DNA from: Haplosporangium gracile
Lineage: Eukaryota > Mortierellomycota > Mortierellomycetes > Mortierellales > Mortierellaceae
Direction: 5' to 3'
Assembly: GCA_015499985.1 (NCBI GenBank)
Contig: JAAAUF010000335.1
Location: forward strand, 1-38,945
Length of the DNA: 38,945 nucleotides
The position numbers and the translations under genes are program-made. Of the stretch, positions 10,242 through 21,791 are shown one piece after another; positions within the stretch are counted from its first letter, which is position 1, and each line of letters opens with the position of its first letter. The notes beneath the pieces are model-generated. The model was given only the letters and a program-made list of their open reading frames with translations. It made no database searches and was not told where the DNA came from.

Positions 10242-13200
10242 TCAAATCTCCTGCAGGTCAATCGTGTACGACGGTGGAGGGGTCTGTGTCCGCGTCGCAG
10301 CCCGTTGTCGCTGCTGCTGATTGTGGTTGTGGTGATGCTTGTGCTGGTAGTGTTGGCGATGCTGATGATGATTATTATTATTATGGTTGTTGTTTTTGCT
10401 GTTCATATGCGAGCCCGATCCTTGTCCTGGCTTCTCCCATCGGATCAAAGGCTGGACATGGGCATCATATTGACCTAGCATCCCTCCTCGGTCATTGTCA
10501 CCAGTGGGCGTGTTGACATATTGTGTATGAAGGCGATGCTGCTGTCTTCCTGTTACTCCTCCTCTTGCTCCCGTCTGTCCAAGGTATACTGACAATCCGT
10601 AAAAAGTCACAATCGCCAACATCAACACTGCAAAGCATGTCAGGTTCGGGATCGATGTCAACCATCGCAAATGTACCCGACTCGACTTGACTCGTTCAGG
10701 CAACGGAATCAGCCCGTTCACCTTGTTCACTGCCCTCTGCCACTATTATTATTTTTGTATACAATTGTTTTGGACAGAAGGATAATAAAAAAATCGTTAA
10801 TGCGAATACTTTGATTCAGTGCCAGTGAAATGTACGAGCAACAACCTTCTCTTTACATTATATACATCATACACCTTCCATACAAAGGTTATGTTCGATA
10901 TTGAGATACAACAATGATCCAAAAGTCAAAGGAAACATACCTTGGGGGTCAAGTGATTCTCAGCTCTGCGGGTCAGCTTAACAAGAAACTCGCTCTCGTA
11001 AGAAAGTACAAGCTCTTGTGCGCGCCGTCCTCGTCCATGAATGTCGCCAATTGGTTTCCTCACCAGACCGCGTGGCACATACATCTTCTGTTGCTCAGGT
11101 CCCAAAAGGCCAAGTGTCTCCGATTCCTCCAGTGGTGGGATGAGCGACTCCAATTGCTCCGCTGTCAATGTACTGACGCGATCCAGTCCAGTTTGTTGCT
11201 GCTTCTCAAACGACTTGACAGATTCTGGGAACAGGTCAAAGACTTCACCAACATTTGCCATCGTATCCCGCAGTGCCTTCAACTCGCGTTTGTAGATCGT
11301 TGGGTCCTGAGAAACCGCCTTGGGTGGTGCTGGATTCATTAGCTCGTTGATCTTAGAGGAGACCAAGTCCCAGCCAGACACAGGTTCATCTGATGGCTTG
11401 TTTTTGACCTCCAGCATCTGAAGTCGTTCCTGTCTCAAATCTACAGCGTTTCCAAGCTTCGTCAAGATCATACGAATCTATAAAATTGTAAAATGTAAGT
11501 GTGCACTTTTCAAGTTAGAGACTGTTTGCGCATTATAGAGTTCATGAATGCCCGTATTAGCACGTTGGCTCTCATGTTATCAGAGAGAAGATAGTACCTT
11601 GCTGCGAGCGGAGCCTTCTACAAGAAATAAGGCCTCATACTTGTACTGGGTTCCCTCAAACTGTTGCATCTGTCTGTGCAAAACATTCACCATACTTGCA
11701 AGGAAAGCCGATGTAGGATCCTGTCGTCCCGCACCTGTGATACCTCCCTCTGCCAGAGCCTCAAACATTGCATACGACGAGGTGGAAAAGTTCTCGGGCC
11801 ACACAATGGCTTGCTCTGCAATCTTCAAAATCCCTTTGAGATTTCCGGCCTTGTACACTTTCATCACTTTTTGAATGGATCGCAACTCCTTGCTGAGAGA
11901 CAGAGGCGCAGGTACAGCCGCCACTCGACTGGTTTGAGGCGCATTCGAAAGTCGAGGCATGTAATGCTCCAGCAATGCAGTGTAAAACAAGAGGTTGTCG
12001 AAAACAAACGGTTGCCTATTCATAACGATATCAATGCGGAAAAAATTAGTACTATGTATCGTCACAAGGCTGGTAATTTGGAAAGTTTGTGGCATCAAGA
12101 TGCAGATCGTACCACTTTTCAGAAACAATATCGCCTGCGACTGCTGCGTCACGGCGACCGTAACGCCAAGGGGTAATCCATATCAGCCAAGTATCAAGAA
12201 GACTAGGAAACGTGTCATCCAACGGCCAAAACTGGAGAGCCAACTGCAGGAATGTGTAGAGTTGAGGCCGGATGTACTGGTAGGCGCTCTTCCTTGCCAT
12301 GCCTGCAACGTTCAAGACCATCTTTCCTGTCGAGTCCGGCACGTGCGTTGGAAGAAGCTCGCCCCCAAGAACATACTGTGAGCAGTCATGGCTGGCCAGG
12401 TGTGAGAGTAAGACATTGACGCACTCTGCAATGTCGGCTCCTGGCTGAATATATCGCACCACCTAAACGATGATTACATGAACGCAAAGGTTAGGTTACA
12501 ACACCGAAAAGGCGTGACAAATGCCAAGTTCTAAATATGTCCGGATAGCTTACCCGGTTGTCGACGCCCTTGTCATTTTGTCCCAGCCAAAGTTCGACAA
12601 TGGTCCCGATGAAGAATTCCGAGATTCCAAGATGCGTCTGTTGCCTGTCTGCAGAATTTTCGACGGCAGTGTCGTTAAACACGTCCAAGGGTCGCTTTTT
12701 CGTCATTACGTCCTTGTTTTCCGCAGATGAGTCTATAACGCGTTCGGGAACAGGGAGAAAGTAGTGCAGGTATTGCTGATAGAGATTGAAGAATGAACCA
12801 TCGACCAACACGCGGGAGGCAGGGGCCTTGGGAGGCGGTGCATTTCCTGCTGCCCATCCTGTCGGCCGTGCTCCCGCTCCTGGGGTCGCGCTTGCAGGAG
12901 GTCCGTGAATCTTGAACGCCAGCTTTGGATCAATCTATCAACAAATAAACAAACAAACAAACAAAAAACGGTTCATCAGCCTCATTTCTGCTTCCTTTAT
13001 CATCCCGACTCGTGTAAAAGTTAATTTAAGAGAATAAAGCCGAGCTGACAAGCCTTCATCCCTACCCTCCGTAGTCCACGAAAGTTCACATCGTCATCGT
13101 CCAGAGTGAGAGCGTACGCAAAGTAGAACAAAAAGTATTCCAGCATGTCTATATATTGTTTAACAGAAGTGTTGTTTGTTAAAGTCTGATAACAGAAAAG

Positions 13201-13925
13201 TTCGTATGTCGACGTAGCGATGAGTGCTGCCTTTCACATTTGATTAAAGGGACTTACTAAAGTTGAGGTTGACTTTGGTGATGGTGGTCATGGTCTTTTG
13301 GGCGCCGATGGGTGCTGCAGTCTTCACCAAGTTAACGCGTGTAAGATAGATTGGTGGAAGGTTGAGGTACTGAGTAGGATCCAGCTTTGTTTGTGTTCGC
13401 CTCTAATTAGATGCCAAGAAAAGCGACGCGAGAGCATGTTAGTTTCTAAAATAAAAGATAACGACGTTTTTTGTTACAAGTAGTCCGAAATTGAGAAAGT
13501 TCGTACCGGGAGCGAGTCAGGTACCATCTCATAGATGAACGCGGGATCCATGTAACGGTTGAGCAAGAACCGCATGAGCACACCTCTAGGACGGATCAGC
13601 TCAAACAGAGGATCCTCCTCTGCCTTGGACATTGGCAAGTGCAGCCAGCCCCTACCCACATCCAACATAAAGACGAAAAACTGTGTTAGTCGCTGCTCCC
13701 TTACTCCAGTTATATTAAATGTGTCAACTCCCTGTTGCGTGTTGTATCCTTAGATTACCTCGATTCCTTGGAACCATAGAGAATTTGGCAGAGTTTAGGG
13801 AGGAACTCATAGAAGCTCTTGGCATGGACGTCCGACTCGAAGCACTGGTTCAGGTGGTTGGTCAGGTTAGCGCAGGCTGTGGGCACTGACCCGACGAGAA
13901 GGCGTTCGAGGCCCTCAAAGCTCAT
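10242..13925 (-). CDS. SMPD4: SMPD4-like neutral sphingomyelinase (nSMase3 family)
   Basis: Nine exons on the minus strand: 13925-13759, 13651-13507, 13402-13258, 13148-13066, 12934-12554, 12462-12113, 12015-11598, 11477-10941, 10736-10242; 906 aa, phases consistent. The family hydrolyses sphingomyelin to ceramide at ER, nuclear-envelope or mitochondrial membranes, although its catalytic residues are not well defined. Landmarks in order: KSFYEFLPKFCQILYG, GRGWLHLP, MLEYFLFYFAYAL, LYQQYLHYFLPVPERV, EFFIGTIVELWLG, the FWPLDDTF...WITPWRYG block, and FVFDNLLFYTALLEHYMPRL. One C-terminal membrane helix at about aa 772-794 follows, as in the family. After it comes a His/Asn/Gln-rich tail (from about aa 850) encoded by CAT/AAC-rich repeats, ending in PPPSYTIDLQEI, which holds a PPxY motif. 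The start is the ATG at 13925. Human SMPD4 is of similar size. Confidence 0.93.
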
Positions 13926-14355
13926 GTTGATGTGTGGCGTTTGGTGGCGATAGAAAAGAGGCGAGGCAGGTTGATCAGTACAAGTCTAAGAGAGAGGCTG
14001 TGAGAGTTGCGGCAATCAGAGAGTATTGATGTCTCCCTGGCTGATGTTGTTTGATTGTCCGTTTCCGCTGTCCGTGTCCTCGACTTGTGTTGTTGTTTAA
14101 GAAGATCCTGTCGGAAAGTGAGAGAAGTGATCAACAAGCAAAGTAGAGGAAGAGGTACGAGAATGTGAACAATAAAGAAAAAAATGGTTCAACTGAAATT
14201 TGAAATTTGGAGAGTCGCACTTTTCCTCACGAAGCATATGCTCAGAGTAATATTACCATGACGATTTTGATTTTCCCAAGAACGCGACTAAAGATCCCAC
14301 TTGACGCCTTTTTTCTTACGTTCACAACTCCGACATACCTAAAACGACCACCACC
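13926..14355. promoter_or_regulatory. Divergent promoter between SMPD4-like and peroxidase genes
   Basis: A 430-bp region with the two start codons facing outward. It is C/T-rich just upstream of the peroxidase ATG. No binding site can be named with confidence. Confidence 0.5.
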
Positions 14356-15280
14356 ATGAACTCATTCAGGACTCTACGAGGTCCCGCAGGACGACTGCTC
14401 TTCACACGAGCGCTCGTTAGCATCACTGCAGTCAGAGTCAGGGCTTCTGGCCAAGCAACTGTCACCCAGGCCCTATCTTCCAGAGTTGCCTTCGCAAGCG
14501 CAGGAGCAGGGACCGCTTTTACAACTCACAGCCGTAACACCAAACACGACAAGGGTCCAGCTACCAACTTTTTCGAACTCAAGGCAAAGGGGAAGCGTCA
14601 CCAGGAAGTGAGCATGAGCGACTTTGAGAACAAAGTCATCTTAGTCGTCAATGTCGCGTCCAAGTGTGGATTCACCGACCAGTATAGCGAGCTTGAGTCT
14701 CTTTACAAAAAGTACAAGAACAAAGGCTTCACCGTCATTGGTTTCCCCTGTAACCAATTTGGGGGTCAGGTATGACAACTTAATCGGCAATAAGACGTAT
14801 TTGTCGTACCATTTCTGTCATTACATAGATATCTGTAAAAAATACTCGTCTCTTACTCACTTCAATACTTACTCACTATGGCTGCAATCCATAAGGAACC
14901 GGGGACAGAAGAAGGTAAAGTTGACGGCGCCACACTATATTTGATCAATGGCTTGGGCAGAAAAGTACCTTGAACCAGGCACTAACCCGACTCACTCATC
15001 GTTGATCAAATCACGAGTAGAGATTGAATCGTTCTGCCAGGTCAACTTTGGGGTTACATTTCCTTTGATGGCCAAGATTGACGTGAACGGCAAAAACGAA
15101 GACCCAGTCTATGCTTTCCTCAAGTCACAAAAGTCAGGACTAATGGGTTTGACAAGGATCAAATGGAACTTTGAAAAGTTTTTGATCCGCAAGGATGGTA
15201 CCGTCTACGAACGATATTCATCGGTCACATCACCTTCATCGATCGCCAATGACATCGAAAAGCTTCTTGCTGAACAATGA
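14356..15280 (+). CDS. GPX: Glutathione/thioredoxin peroxidase, probably mitochondrial
   Basis: Exons 14356-14769, 14896-14914 (a 19-nt microexon) and 15021-15280 give 230 aa. The protein reduces hydroperoxides using a thiol donor. Motifs: NVASKCGFT with the peroxidatic residue as Cys104 (no selenocysteine), [16 protein letters not shown] with the catalytic Gln, the [12 protein letters not shown] segment, and the catalytic Trp/Asn in IKWNFEKFL. Joining the microexon restores PGTEEE/IESFCQ exactly. In fungal Cys-type enzymes the resolving Cys usually lies in the FPCNQ segment and thioredoxin is the likely donor; that is family knowledge. The first about 65 residues are an extra Arg/Ser/Ala-rich, acid-free extension, as in mitochondrial presequences. 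The ATG at 14356 is preceded by ACCACC. The gene is tail-to-tail with the coronin gene, 70 bp between stops. Confidence 0.96.
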
Positions 15281-15295
15281 GCACAAGAAAAGAAG

Positions 15296-15301
15296 AATAA
15301 A
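15296..15301 (+). terminator. Poly(A) signal AATAAA of the peroxidase gene
   Basis: AATAAA 15 nt after the stop at 15280. It lies within the 70 bp shared with the 3' end of the convergent coronin gene. Confidence 0.6.
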
Positions 15302-15350
15302 AGAACAACTGTTTTGTTTTATAGAATCAATGCGTACGTGTGAAGAGTAT

Positions 15351-18300
15351 CTAGTCGTCCCATTCGTCGTCGGCAATGATGCCGGTGTCAGGGACAAGAG
15401 TGTCCCTGTCTGCCTTGGACTCCTTGGCAGTCTCAAACATGCGCTCCATTGCCTGCTTCTTCCTATCATCCTCAGCAGCCTGTTGCTTTCCTTGCAAAAA
15501 CTTGTCCAGCGAATTGGTAGAACTCTGAGGAGTCGTTGGCGTCATTTCCTGGTGTTGAACAACTATTGGTTGCGCAGAAAAAAGAGTATGTCAGTATTGG
15601 CACCGGTAAAACGTGCAAAGACATTACTACGACATAAAAAGCACCCATAACTCACGGGATTCCATGTCGGAGGGACAAAGATTGACTCTTCTTGGTGGGA
15701 CATCAAGTCCCTTGCCAGCAAAGAAATCGGCAGCCTCGAGAGAAGAAGTCTCAACGTCGACAGTGTCAGGGAAAAGGTCGTCCTGGAAAAATTCTTTCTT
15801 GTTGCGAGGCACACTCACTCGGATGACCTCGACGCTGTTGTACGTCAGACGATACATCTTGGCGAGCTCAATCTCCTTGACGTTGCAGTATCGTTTGGGG
15901 AGGTAGGCAACATCCTGCTGCAACGATCCTTGCTCCAGGCTGGCAACGTCGACAAAGCGGCTTTTCCCTGAGAATTCTGCTGGAGAAGTGACATCGATCT
16001 CGAAATGCTTCATCACACGATCTCCTCGCGCTGAAATGCCGAGCACCGATGTGTCAGGGTCGTAGTGAGGAACAAGAATACCAGGCGAGGCGTCCATCTT
16101 CTTCGACTCGATAGGGCCCTTTGCAAGATCATTAGCGTCGAACAGCAAGATCTCCCGTTGGCTCCCACTATCCCATCAAAGCAGGCAACATTGCGTTAGT
16201 AAGTGCCCTATGTATGAGCACACTGAACGTCGCCACGTCGGCATATGTTGAAATCAGGACAACTTACCGGCCAAAACCGACACTGGCAATGACGTCTGAG
16301 TCTCCGAGCCAGAGAACTCTGCACGAGCGAAGACTATCGTGCCCCTTGCCCTCCTGGATCAACTCTCCTGTCAACGCGTTCCAGATTCGGATCTTTTTGT
16401 CCTTGGACACCGACACAATCTTATCGCCTTGATGGTTAAAGTCACAGCTAAAGACCTAGATAGAGAAATAGCAACACTATATACATAAATGGAACGATCT
16501 AGTGTTCAATAGTAACTTTCATGTTTAGTTCTCGATATGCGTAAACAAACGTACCACATCCTTGTGTCCTTTGATGGCGAGCTTCTCCTCCTTGGTCTTC
16601 AGGTTCCAAAGGCGGATGGTGGGGTCGCTTCGATCCATAGAAGCCGACAAGAGTACATCCTTGGCGCGAGGGTGAAAAAGGATTAACGAGATCTTGTCCA
16701 TGGTTGGGGCCGAAAGCACCCAGTCGGGCTTGGTTGCGTCGCTTTCCTTGTCAATACCATCCTCGGGAATGATCCAGCCCTTAATCTTTGTATCATCAGA
16801 TGCTGTGACGAGGAGGTTATGGTTGAAAGGGTCGAACTTGAATCCTGTAAGATCGGACGAACAGACGAGCGACGGGATCTTAGTCCCCACACGTCCAGGC
16901 TCGCTCGTTTTCAAAATACCGATGCGTCCGCCACTTCCGTGCAATGGTAATGCAAGAAACTTGGGGTTGACCTATTTTGCGGGATCAAATAAAAATCAAT
17001 AAACCATGTATGCCATGTTGAGCGTACGATATGGTCATTTAACAATATAATACATTTTTTTTTACCTCAATCATGCTGCACTCTGGCGCAGTGCTGATGC
17101 TGAGACCGGACATGTTATCAAAATGCTCACTGATGTGGTATGGCTTGAAGGTCAAGAAACGGAACCTGGATGCCTTTTGTGCGCCGAACCGTGAGGCGAG
17201 AGGTGAGGCTCTGGCAGGTGTAACAGTGGAGGGTGTTGAAGGTGGTGGTGACGCCATTCCTGCCTGGGTTGAGACACTGTGAGACCGATTGTCGACAGCA
17301 ACCTTAGCGGTCACTAGTGTTGGAGTAGGCAAAGGCTCTTCTGCCTTTGGTGATGCAGAGACGAGTTGAGATGTAGAGAGTTTTGAGATCCCAGTAGTAA
17401 TCGTTTCTATGGGAGCAGTCGACACAGGCTCAGTTGTTGGCTTTGAGGGTTGTGATACGGATGTTACTGCTGGGGCCTGTGGGGTAAGTGCAATGGTGGT
17501 AGCCGGTTTTTGCTGACTGGGCGTAGGCTGGACGGCAGGAGGTTGCTTCTGAGCGACGGCAGGAGCAGGTGTGGTATCCTTTGAAGAGGCAGTCCAGATC
17601 GCCCGTCGGATCCACTCTGGCTTTCCTGCTGCTCCTGGATCCAGCGACATTCTTGGAACTGGTTTGTTTTCCCCCTGCAACCACTCCGATGCTTCAAGTC
17701 CTGGTACGTTCGACTTGGTCTCGGGGTAAAGGTCAGTATGAAAGTCCAAGTAGGTCTAGTATGGACATTCAGCAAAGCGTGTCCGTCAGTACGTAGCTTA
17801 GATACATAATTCTGTTAAATATCGCATAGATATTAGGGTAAGTAATATTTACCCTTCGCGGGATGCTGACGCTAATAGGCCAAAGTCCGTTGGCGTTGAC
17901 AGTTAAGAGACGAACAACCTCAGTCTGCATGACCTTCAGGACCTGCTTAGGGAAGAAGGCAGCACCTGCGACGGGACCCTGAGCAGAGAATGCAATGCCC
18001 TCCGTCATGAACGGTGCTGAATCGGAAATCTCCATCCAGCGGACAACAGATTCGCCTCTGGATGGGAGGAACAGGATGGAGGTGTCTTCATCGTACAGAG
18101 GCAGCGCAATTCCTGAAGAAGAGTCCAGACGTTTGACCTCTAATGGTGCCGAGAGATCCGTTGAGTTCCAGACAGCGTTCTCCCTCTCACGCATCTTGTT
18201 AAATCCAAGAGTGAACAGCATATCCTTTTCGCCGAGCCAGACAACGCGTGAAGGGCGGTTTCCTGCTGGCCCTTGTCCAGTCTACGTTCAAAGGGGTATG

Positions 18301-19560
18301 GGGGAGGGCGTTAGCCTTACCAATTACTCCAAACTGACCTTGTTTCATCGTTACTATCGGCACTCCTTGTATCACTCACATGGATAGGGATGTCCTGCAG
18401 GCGCGGATCGAAAACACGAATTTGGGTATCTTTGCAGGTGGTGGCGAGCAATGTTCCGTCGCATTTCCATGACATGCTGAAGATGGCGCCGGGATGGGGC
18501 AGGGTGTGTGTCGCTGATGAGACTGTAGCGCCCTGAACTTTGTCCGTGTAGTCCCAGATCTGAACCAAATTGGTTGATGTCGTCGCAACAATCTAGTCGT
18601 GTTCATGAGAACAGCAATGCATCAGTGTTGACATTTTCAGTAGGTAGTCGTAAGGAAGATGTTGAAAGGACTCAATGAGACTTACTCCGTGGGCAGAAGG
18701 ATGATGGACTATCGCATCGATAGTCTTGCCCGTTCCAGTGGAAATGGTCGCCGTCAATTCAGTTGAGATGGAGTCGGCCTCGGCCGCGATCTGCCAGACT
18801 TTGACCTATATTGCGTGAAGAGAGAAGCAGTGAGTAGAGTTGTCGCAGAATTCAGGGACGAGAGGCGTGTTGAGCAAAGAATGGCACTTGTACCTCGCCA
18901 TTGTCGGATCCAGTAATAAGGACGTTTGAGTCGAAAGGACTGAATTCCCAGTCGGATACACCAGCTCCATGAGCGTTGAGCAAATGCACATCAGCGCCGA
19001 CACGTCCCACTATTCCACTTGGCAAGATTCCCACGGTGCCTATATGCGTGATGAGGTCGAAGAATAAGAAAGCCTTTGTTAGCCGCCAACTGTGGGTGTT
19101 CTGCAGCAACATTCCAATGGACCCAATAAACAAATAGGAACCACAAGCAAATAGAGCGCCTTCCAAATCGGGTCGCCAGTTATTTAAGGCAGCCAACTGT
19201 GAAACACAGGACTTTGAAGAATATTGAGTGAGGGAGGAGGATTCCATGGGAGGGGATCATACCCAAGCTGGCATGCTTGTAGGCAATCCAGTTCAGGCCG
19301 ACCTTGACAAGCTGGCTAGTATCAGTTGTAGCATTCGTTGATGGCTTCAGGTCCATGTACGCTTCCTATCATGCCAATTCATTTCAGTTGGTTCACAAAC
19401 GCACCTGTCAGTTATGTTGTCTTTTATCGTTTTTATGTCAAGAGATAAACAAGAAGTGGCTACGTAGACGATACAGGTCGTTGATGGCTACCTCGTGCTT
19501 AGCCGCCTTGCCGACAGCGTTCCTGTACTTTGAGATGTTGGCGAGGAATCTCTTTGACAT
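15351..19560 (-). CDS. CORO7: Coronin-7/POD-1-type tandem beta-propeller coronin
   Basis: Eleven exons on the minus strand: 19560-19492, 19365-19263, 19039-18894, 18805-18686, 18592-18380, 18281-17853, 17755-17066, 16971-16555, 16455-16268, 16167-15656, 15562-15351; 1032 aa, every phase consistent. The start MSKRFLANISKYRNAVGKAA is coronin-like. Propeller 1 (about aa 40-400) contains SDWEFSPFD, KVWQI, LVQIWDY and TYLDFHTDLYPET. A Ser/Thr/Pro-rich linker of about 150 residues (about aa 400-540) follows. Propeller 2 (about aa 550-930) has FRFLTFKPYHISEHFDNMSG, TGFKFDPF, TIRLWN, FSCDFNHQGD and KIRIWN. The tail ends in DDEWDD, an acidic Trp-containing motif resembling the Arp2/3-binding acidic tail of WASP-type and type III coronins. 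The family acts in Golgi traffic and actin control. Length exceeds human coronin-7 (925 aa), mainly in the linker. Confidence 0.95.
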
Positions 19561-19905
19561 TGCAATTCAAGGGTTTAAGGTAAGGGGAAAGTGAATCTGA
19601 TGGAGAAGGGGAGGAGACAAAAGAGGGAAGAGAGGTAGAGATGAAAGTAAAAGAGGAGTGATGTCGAGTTTTCTTTGAAGGTGTGTGAGAGATGGAGAGG
19701 AGAGAGAAAGAAAGAAGGCAAGAGGAGGGAAGGAAGAGATAGCGGATGAGAATTCGACGTTCATTCAGGCACACTTTTAAAGGAAAGGAACGCTTCCAGT
19801 GCACGTCAGACATTTTTGGTTAATTTCAGTGACGCTTTTTGGCTGCAGACTGCGCTCCATAGCAGAAGTCGCGTCGTCTATTTTATTGGTAGACTAATAA
19901 ACAGA

Positions 19906-19952
<47 letters not shown>

Positions 19953-20417
19953 TCTGCTGAACGATTGATCATACCGGCAAGGAGGCTCTTTGTTGACAAT
20001 ATGGGGAAGAGTATGGTGGCAACAACAGGCTCATTTTCCATCAGCTAAAAGTCTCTTCAAACCACAGTGGCATGTTCCCAATCGTTATTCATCGGTGATC
20101 ACAACCACAAACTAACCATCAACCAGCCCTCAACCAACCATCGCTCTGTGGACGATAGTACACCGATCAACCGCCGTCACTATCAAGCCCTGGTCCATCA
20201 CTCACGCGGGACAACAGTCATTGCGAGAGAGAGAGAGAGAGAGAGGAAGAGAGAGGGTTGAAAAGGGCTCAAGCCTTCTTCCTTCTCTATTTCCTTTCTT
20301 TCTTCTTTCTCTTTCTCTTCTCCCTCACTCACACACTCACTCACACACATTCCATACAACACACACTCACAAAGCAAAAACAACAACTCCCACTAACCTC
20401 CACTATCATCAAGCAAA
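19561..20417. promoter_or_regulatory. Divergent region between coronin and Cys-rich protein genes
   Basis: 857 bp with no supported gene. It holds GA-rich tracts at about 19590-19740, a GA microsatellite at about 19899-19950, a second GA run at about 20226-20260, and CA/CT-rich DNA up to the next ATG. The tracts probably lie in promoters or 5' leaders. No specific site is identifiable. Confidence 0.5.
19899..19950. repeat. (GA)n microsatellite
   Basis: Nearly perfect GA dinucleotides interrupted by single C or G bases. Confidence 0.9.
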
Positions 20418-20851
20418 ATGTGCAACGGTAAGCTAACTCACTTTAAATGAACCCGGCAATAACGGAAACCATGCCTGCTGTCCTCCACACTCCCTGCCTT
20501 GTTCCTTAAAGCAACATATCACCACCACAACGACAACCTAACCCACAAACCATCCCTTTCTCCCCCCTAGCCCTTCCTGGACAAATTGACTGCAAGCGAG
20601 CCGGTTGCTCTATGCCCATCAACGTCGAGCCCAACGGTCGCCGTCATCCCTTCTGCTCGATCGCCTGTGCCCGCGCTTGTGGCGAGAACCCACGTGTCCC
20701 TGCTCAAGCCATGCCTGTGCATGTCGCCGTGGCTCCTTCTCCTGCCTACAACAATGTCGGCAAATACAACAAGATGAACCCGGCTTATCCCTCGCCCACC
20801 CGCTCGGACGACTCTGACAACGAGACTCAGGTTGGAAACGCTTCCAACTAA
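20418..20851 (+). CDS. Small Cys-rich, probably zinc-binding protein
   Basis: Two exons, 20418-20427 (10 nt) and 20571-20851, give 96 aa. The first exon holds only three codons plus one base before GTAAGC; the acceptor at 20569-20570 follows a strong C/T tract. The spacing C11-x4-C16-x15-C32-x3-C36-x3-C40, with a conserved-looking Pro after the second Cys (CSMP) and PFCSIACARAC, resembles small treble-clef or FCS-like zinc knuckles in fungal proteins. The C-terminal half is Pro/Tyr-rich and ends with a Ser/Asp stretch (SPTRSDDSDNETQ). I do not recognise the specific family, and function is unknown. An alternative is a disulphide-rich cytosolic peptide, but there is no signal peptide. Codon use is strongly C-ending, suggesting high expression. 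Confidence 0.85.
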
Positions 20852-20871
20852 AGGGGTCGAGGGCTTAAGGC

Positions 20872-20877
20872 AATAAA
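20872..20877 (+). terminator. Poly(A) signal AATAAA of the Cys-rich protein gene
   Basis: AATAAA 21 nt after the stop codon at 20851. Confidence 0.55.
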
Positions 20878-21791
20878 TGGACTTTCTCCTACGCGCGTCT
20901 TCAAGAAGGCGCCATCGATCTCTTGCGACTCTTACAACCCTTTGTTTTTTGTTTACTTTGTCCTTACACATTTGTACCTCCATACTTTCATACTTTTCAG
21001 TGCATGTCTATTACTTTCGAAACTGCTTCGTCGCATCATTATGCCTAAGCTTTCTATGCTTTGAGGAGAAATCAAAATCGCAGACAGATCATAGCGCAGA
21101 AATTGATTTTCAACGATTTGATATCTAGGGCTGTAATAATTTCTAAAGTGCACGTGATGTAATAAATGCGATCAACACATTTCCTTTCCTACCTTGCCCC
21201 GCTTTTGTCCCGCCTGCTCCTGCTCGCCCGTTAACTTTTTTTTTTTGCCCCCTACTGACTACCTGTTCTCTACTGTATCTCTGTATCTCTTGTGTCTCTG
21301 TGCGCTCCCTTACCTCTCCCTCTCCTTTCTCCCCCTCTCCGCTGCTGCTGTTGCTTTGCTCCTCGGTCGTTTTTACCGCTCCCTCTCTCTTCTCCTTCTT
21401 ATCCTCCTTTTCAGCCTCCATCAGCCAACCATCTCAGTCGCCATCCCCCCAGCACTAAATTTACCCTCCCACTACCCTCATACATCGCACATTCGATCCT
21501 GCATCAACACTTCAAGTCAGCTCATTGCGAGGGTGTACTGCACATCNNNNNNNNNNTTCTTTTCGCACCTCTTCACGGCTGCATCCTTGTCCTTCTCAGG
21601 GGCAAACCTCACTCAACGTCACCTACAGAGACAAGGCACCTGGAAACAGAGTTAAGACTCACTAGAGGCGACAGGAACATCACGCCCTTCACATCCTCTC
21701 CAGTCGAACCTTCTTTCTTTCTTCTCGCTTGTTTTTATTTGTCTGACTGCCTGTCGGTTTGAACTAGGCGAAGAGCGACGCCCAATTTATC
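20878..21791. promoter_or_regulatory. Intergenic DNA and pyrimidine-rich Rictor leader
   Basis: 3' flank of the Cys-rich gene up to about 21150, then a long C/T-rich tract (about 21180-21470 and 21700-21760) ahead of the Rictor ATG at 21792. The tract contains the assembly gap at 21547-21556. No coding region can be supported, and the leader may contain an unrecognised 5' intron. Confidence 0.5.
21547..21556. other. Assembly gap (10 N)
   Basis: Ten N bases, most likely a placeholder rather than a measured length, so distances across it are unreliable. Confidence 0.99.

Noticed and set aside
10032..10516. Plus-strand open frames of 113-148 codons
   Set aside because: They are antisense to the His/Asn-rich last exon and 3' flank of the SMPD4-like gene.
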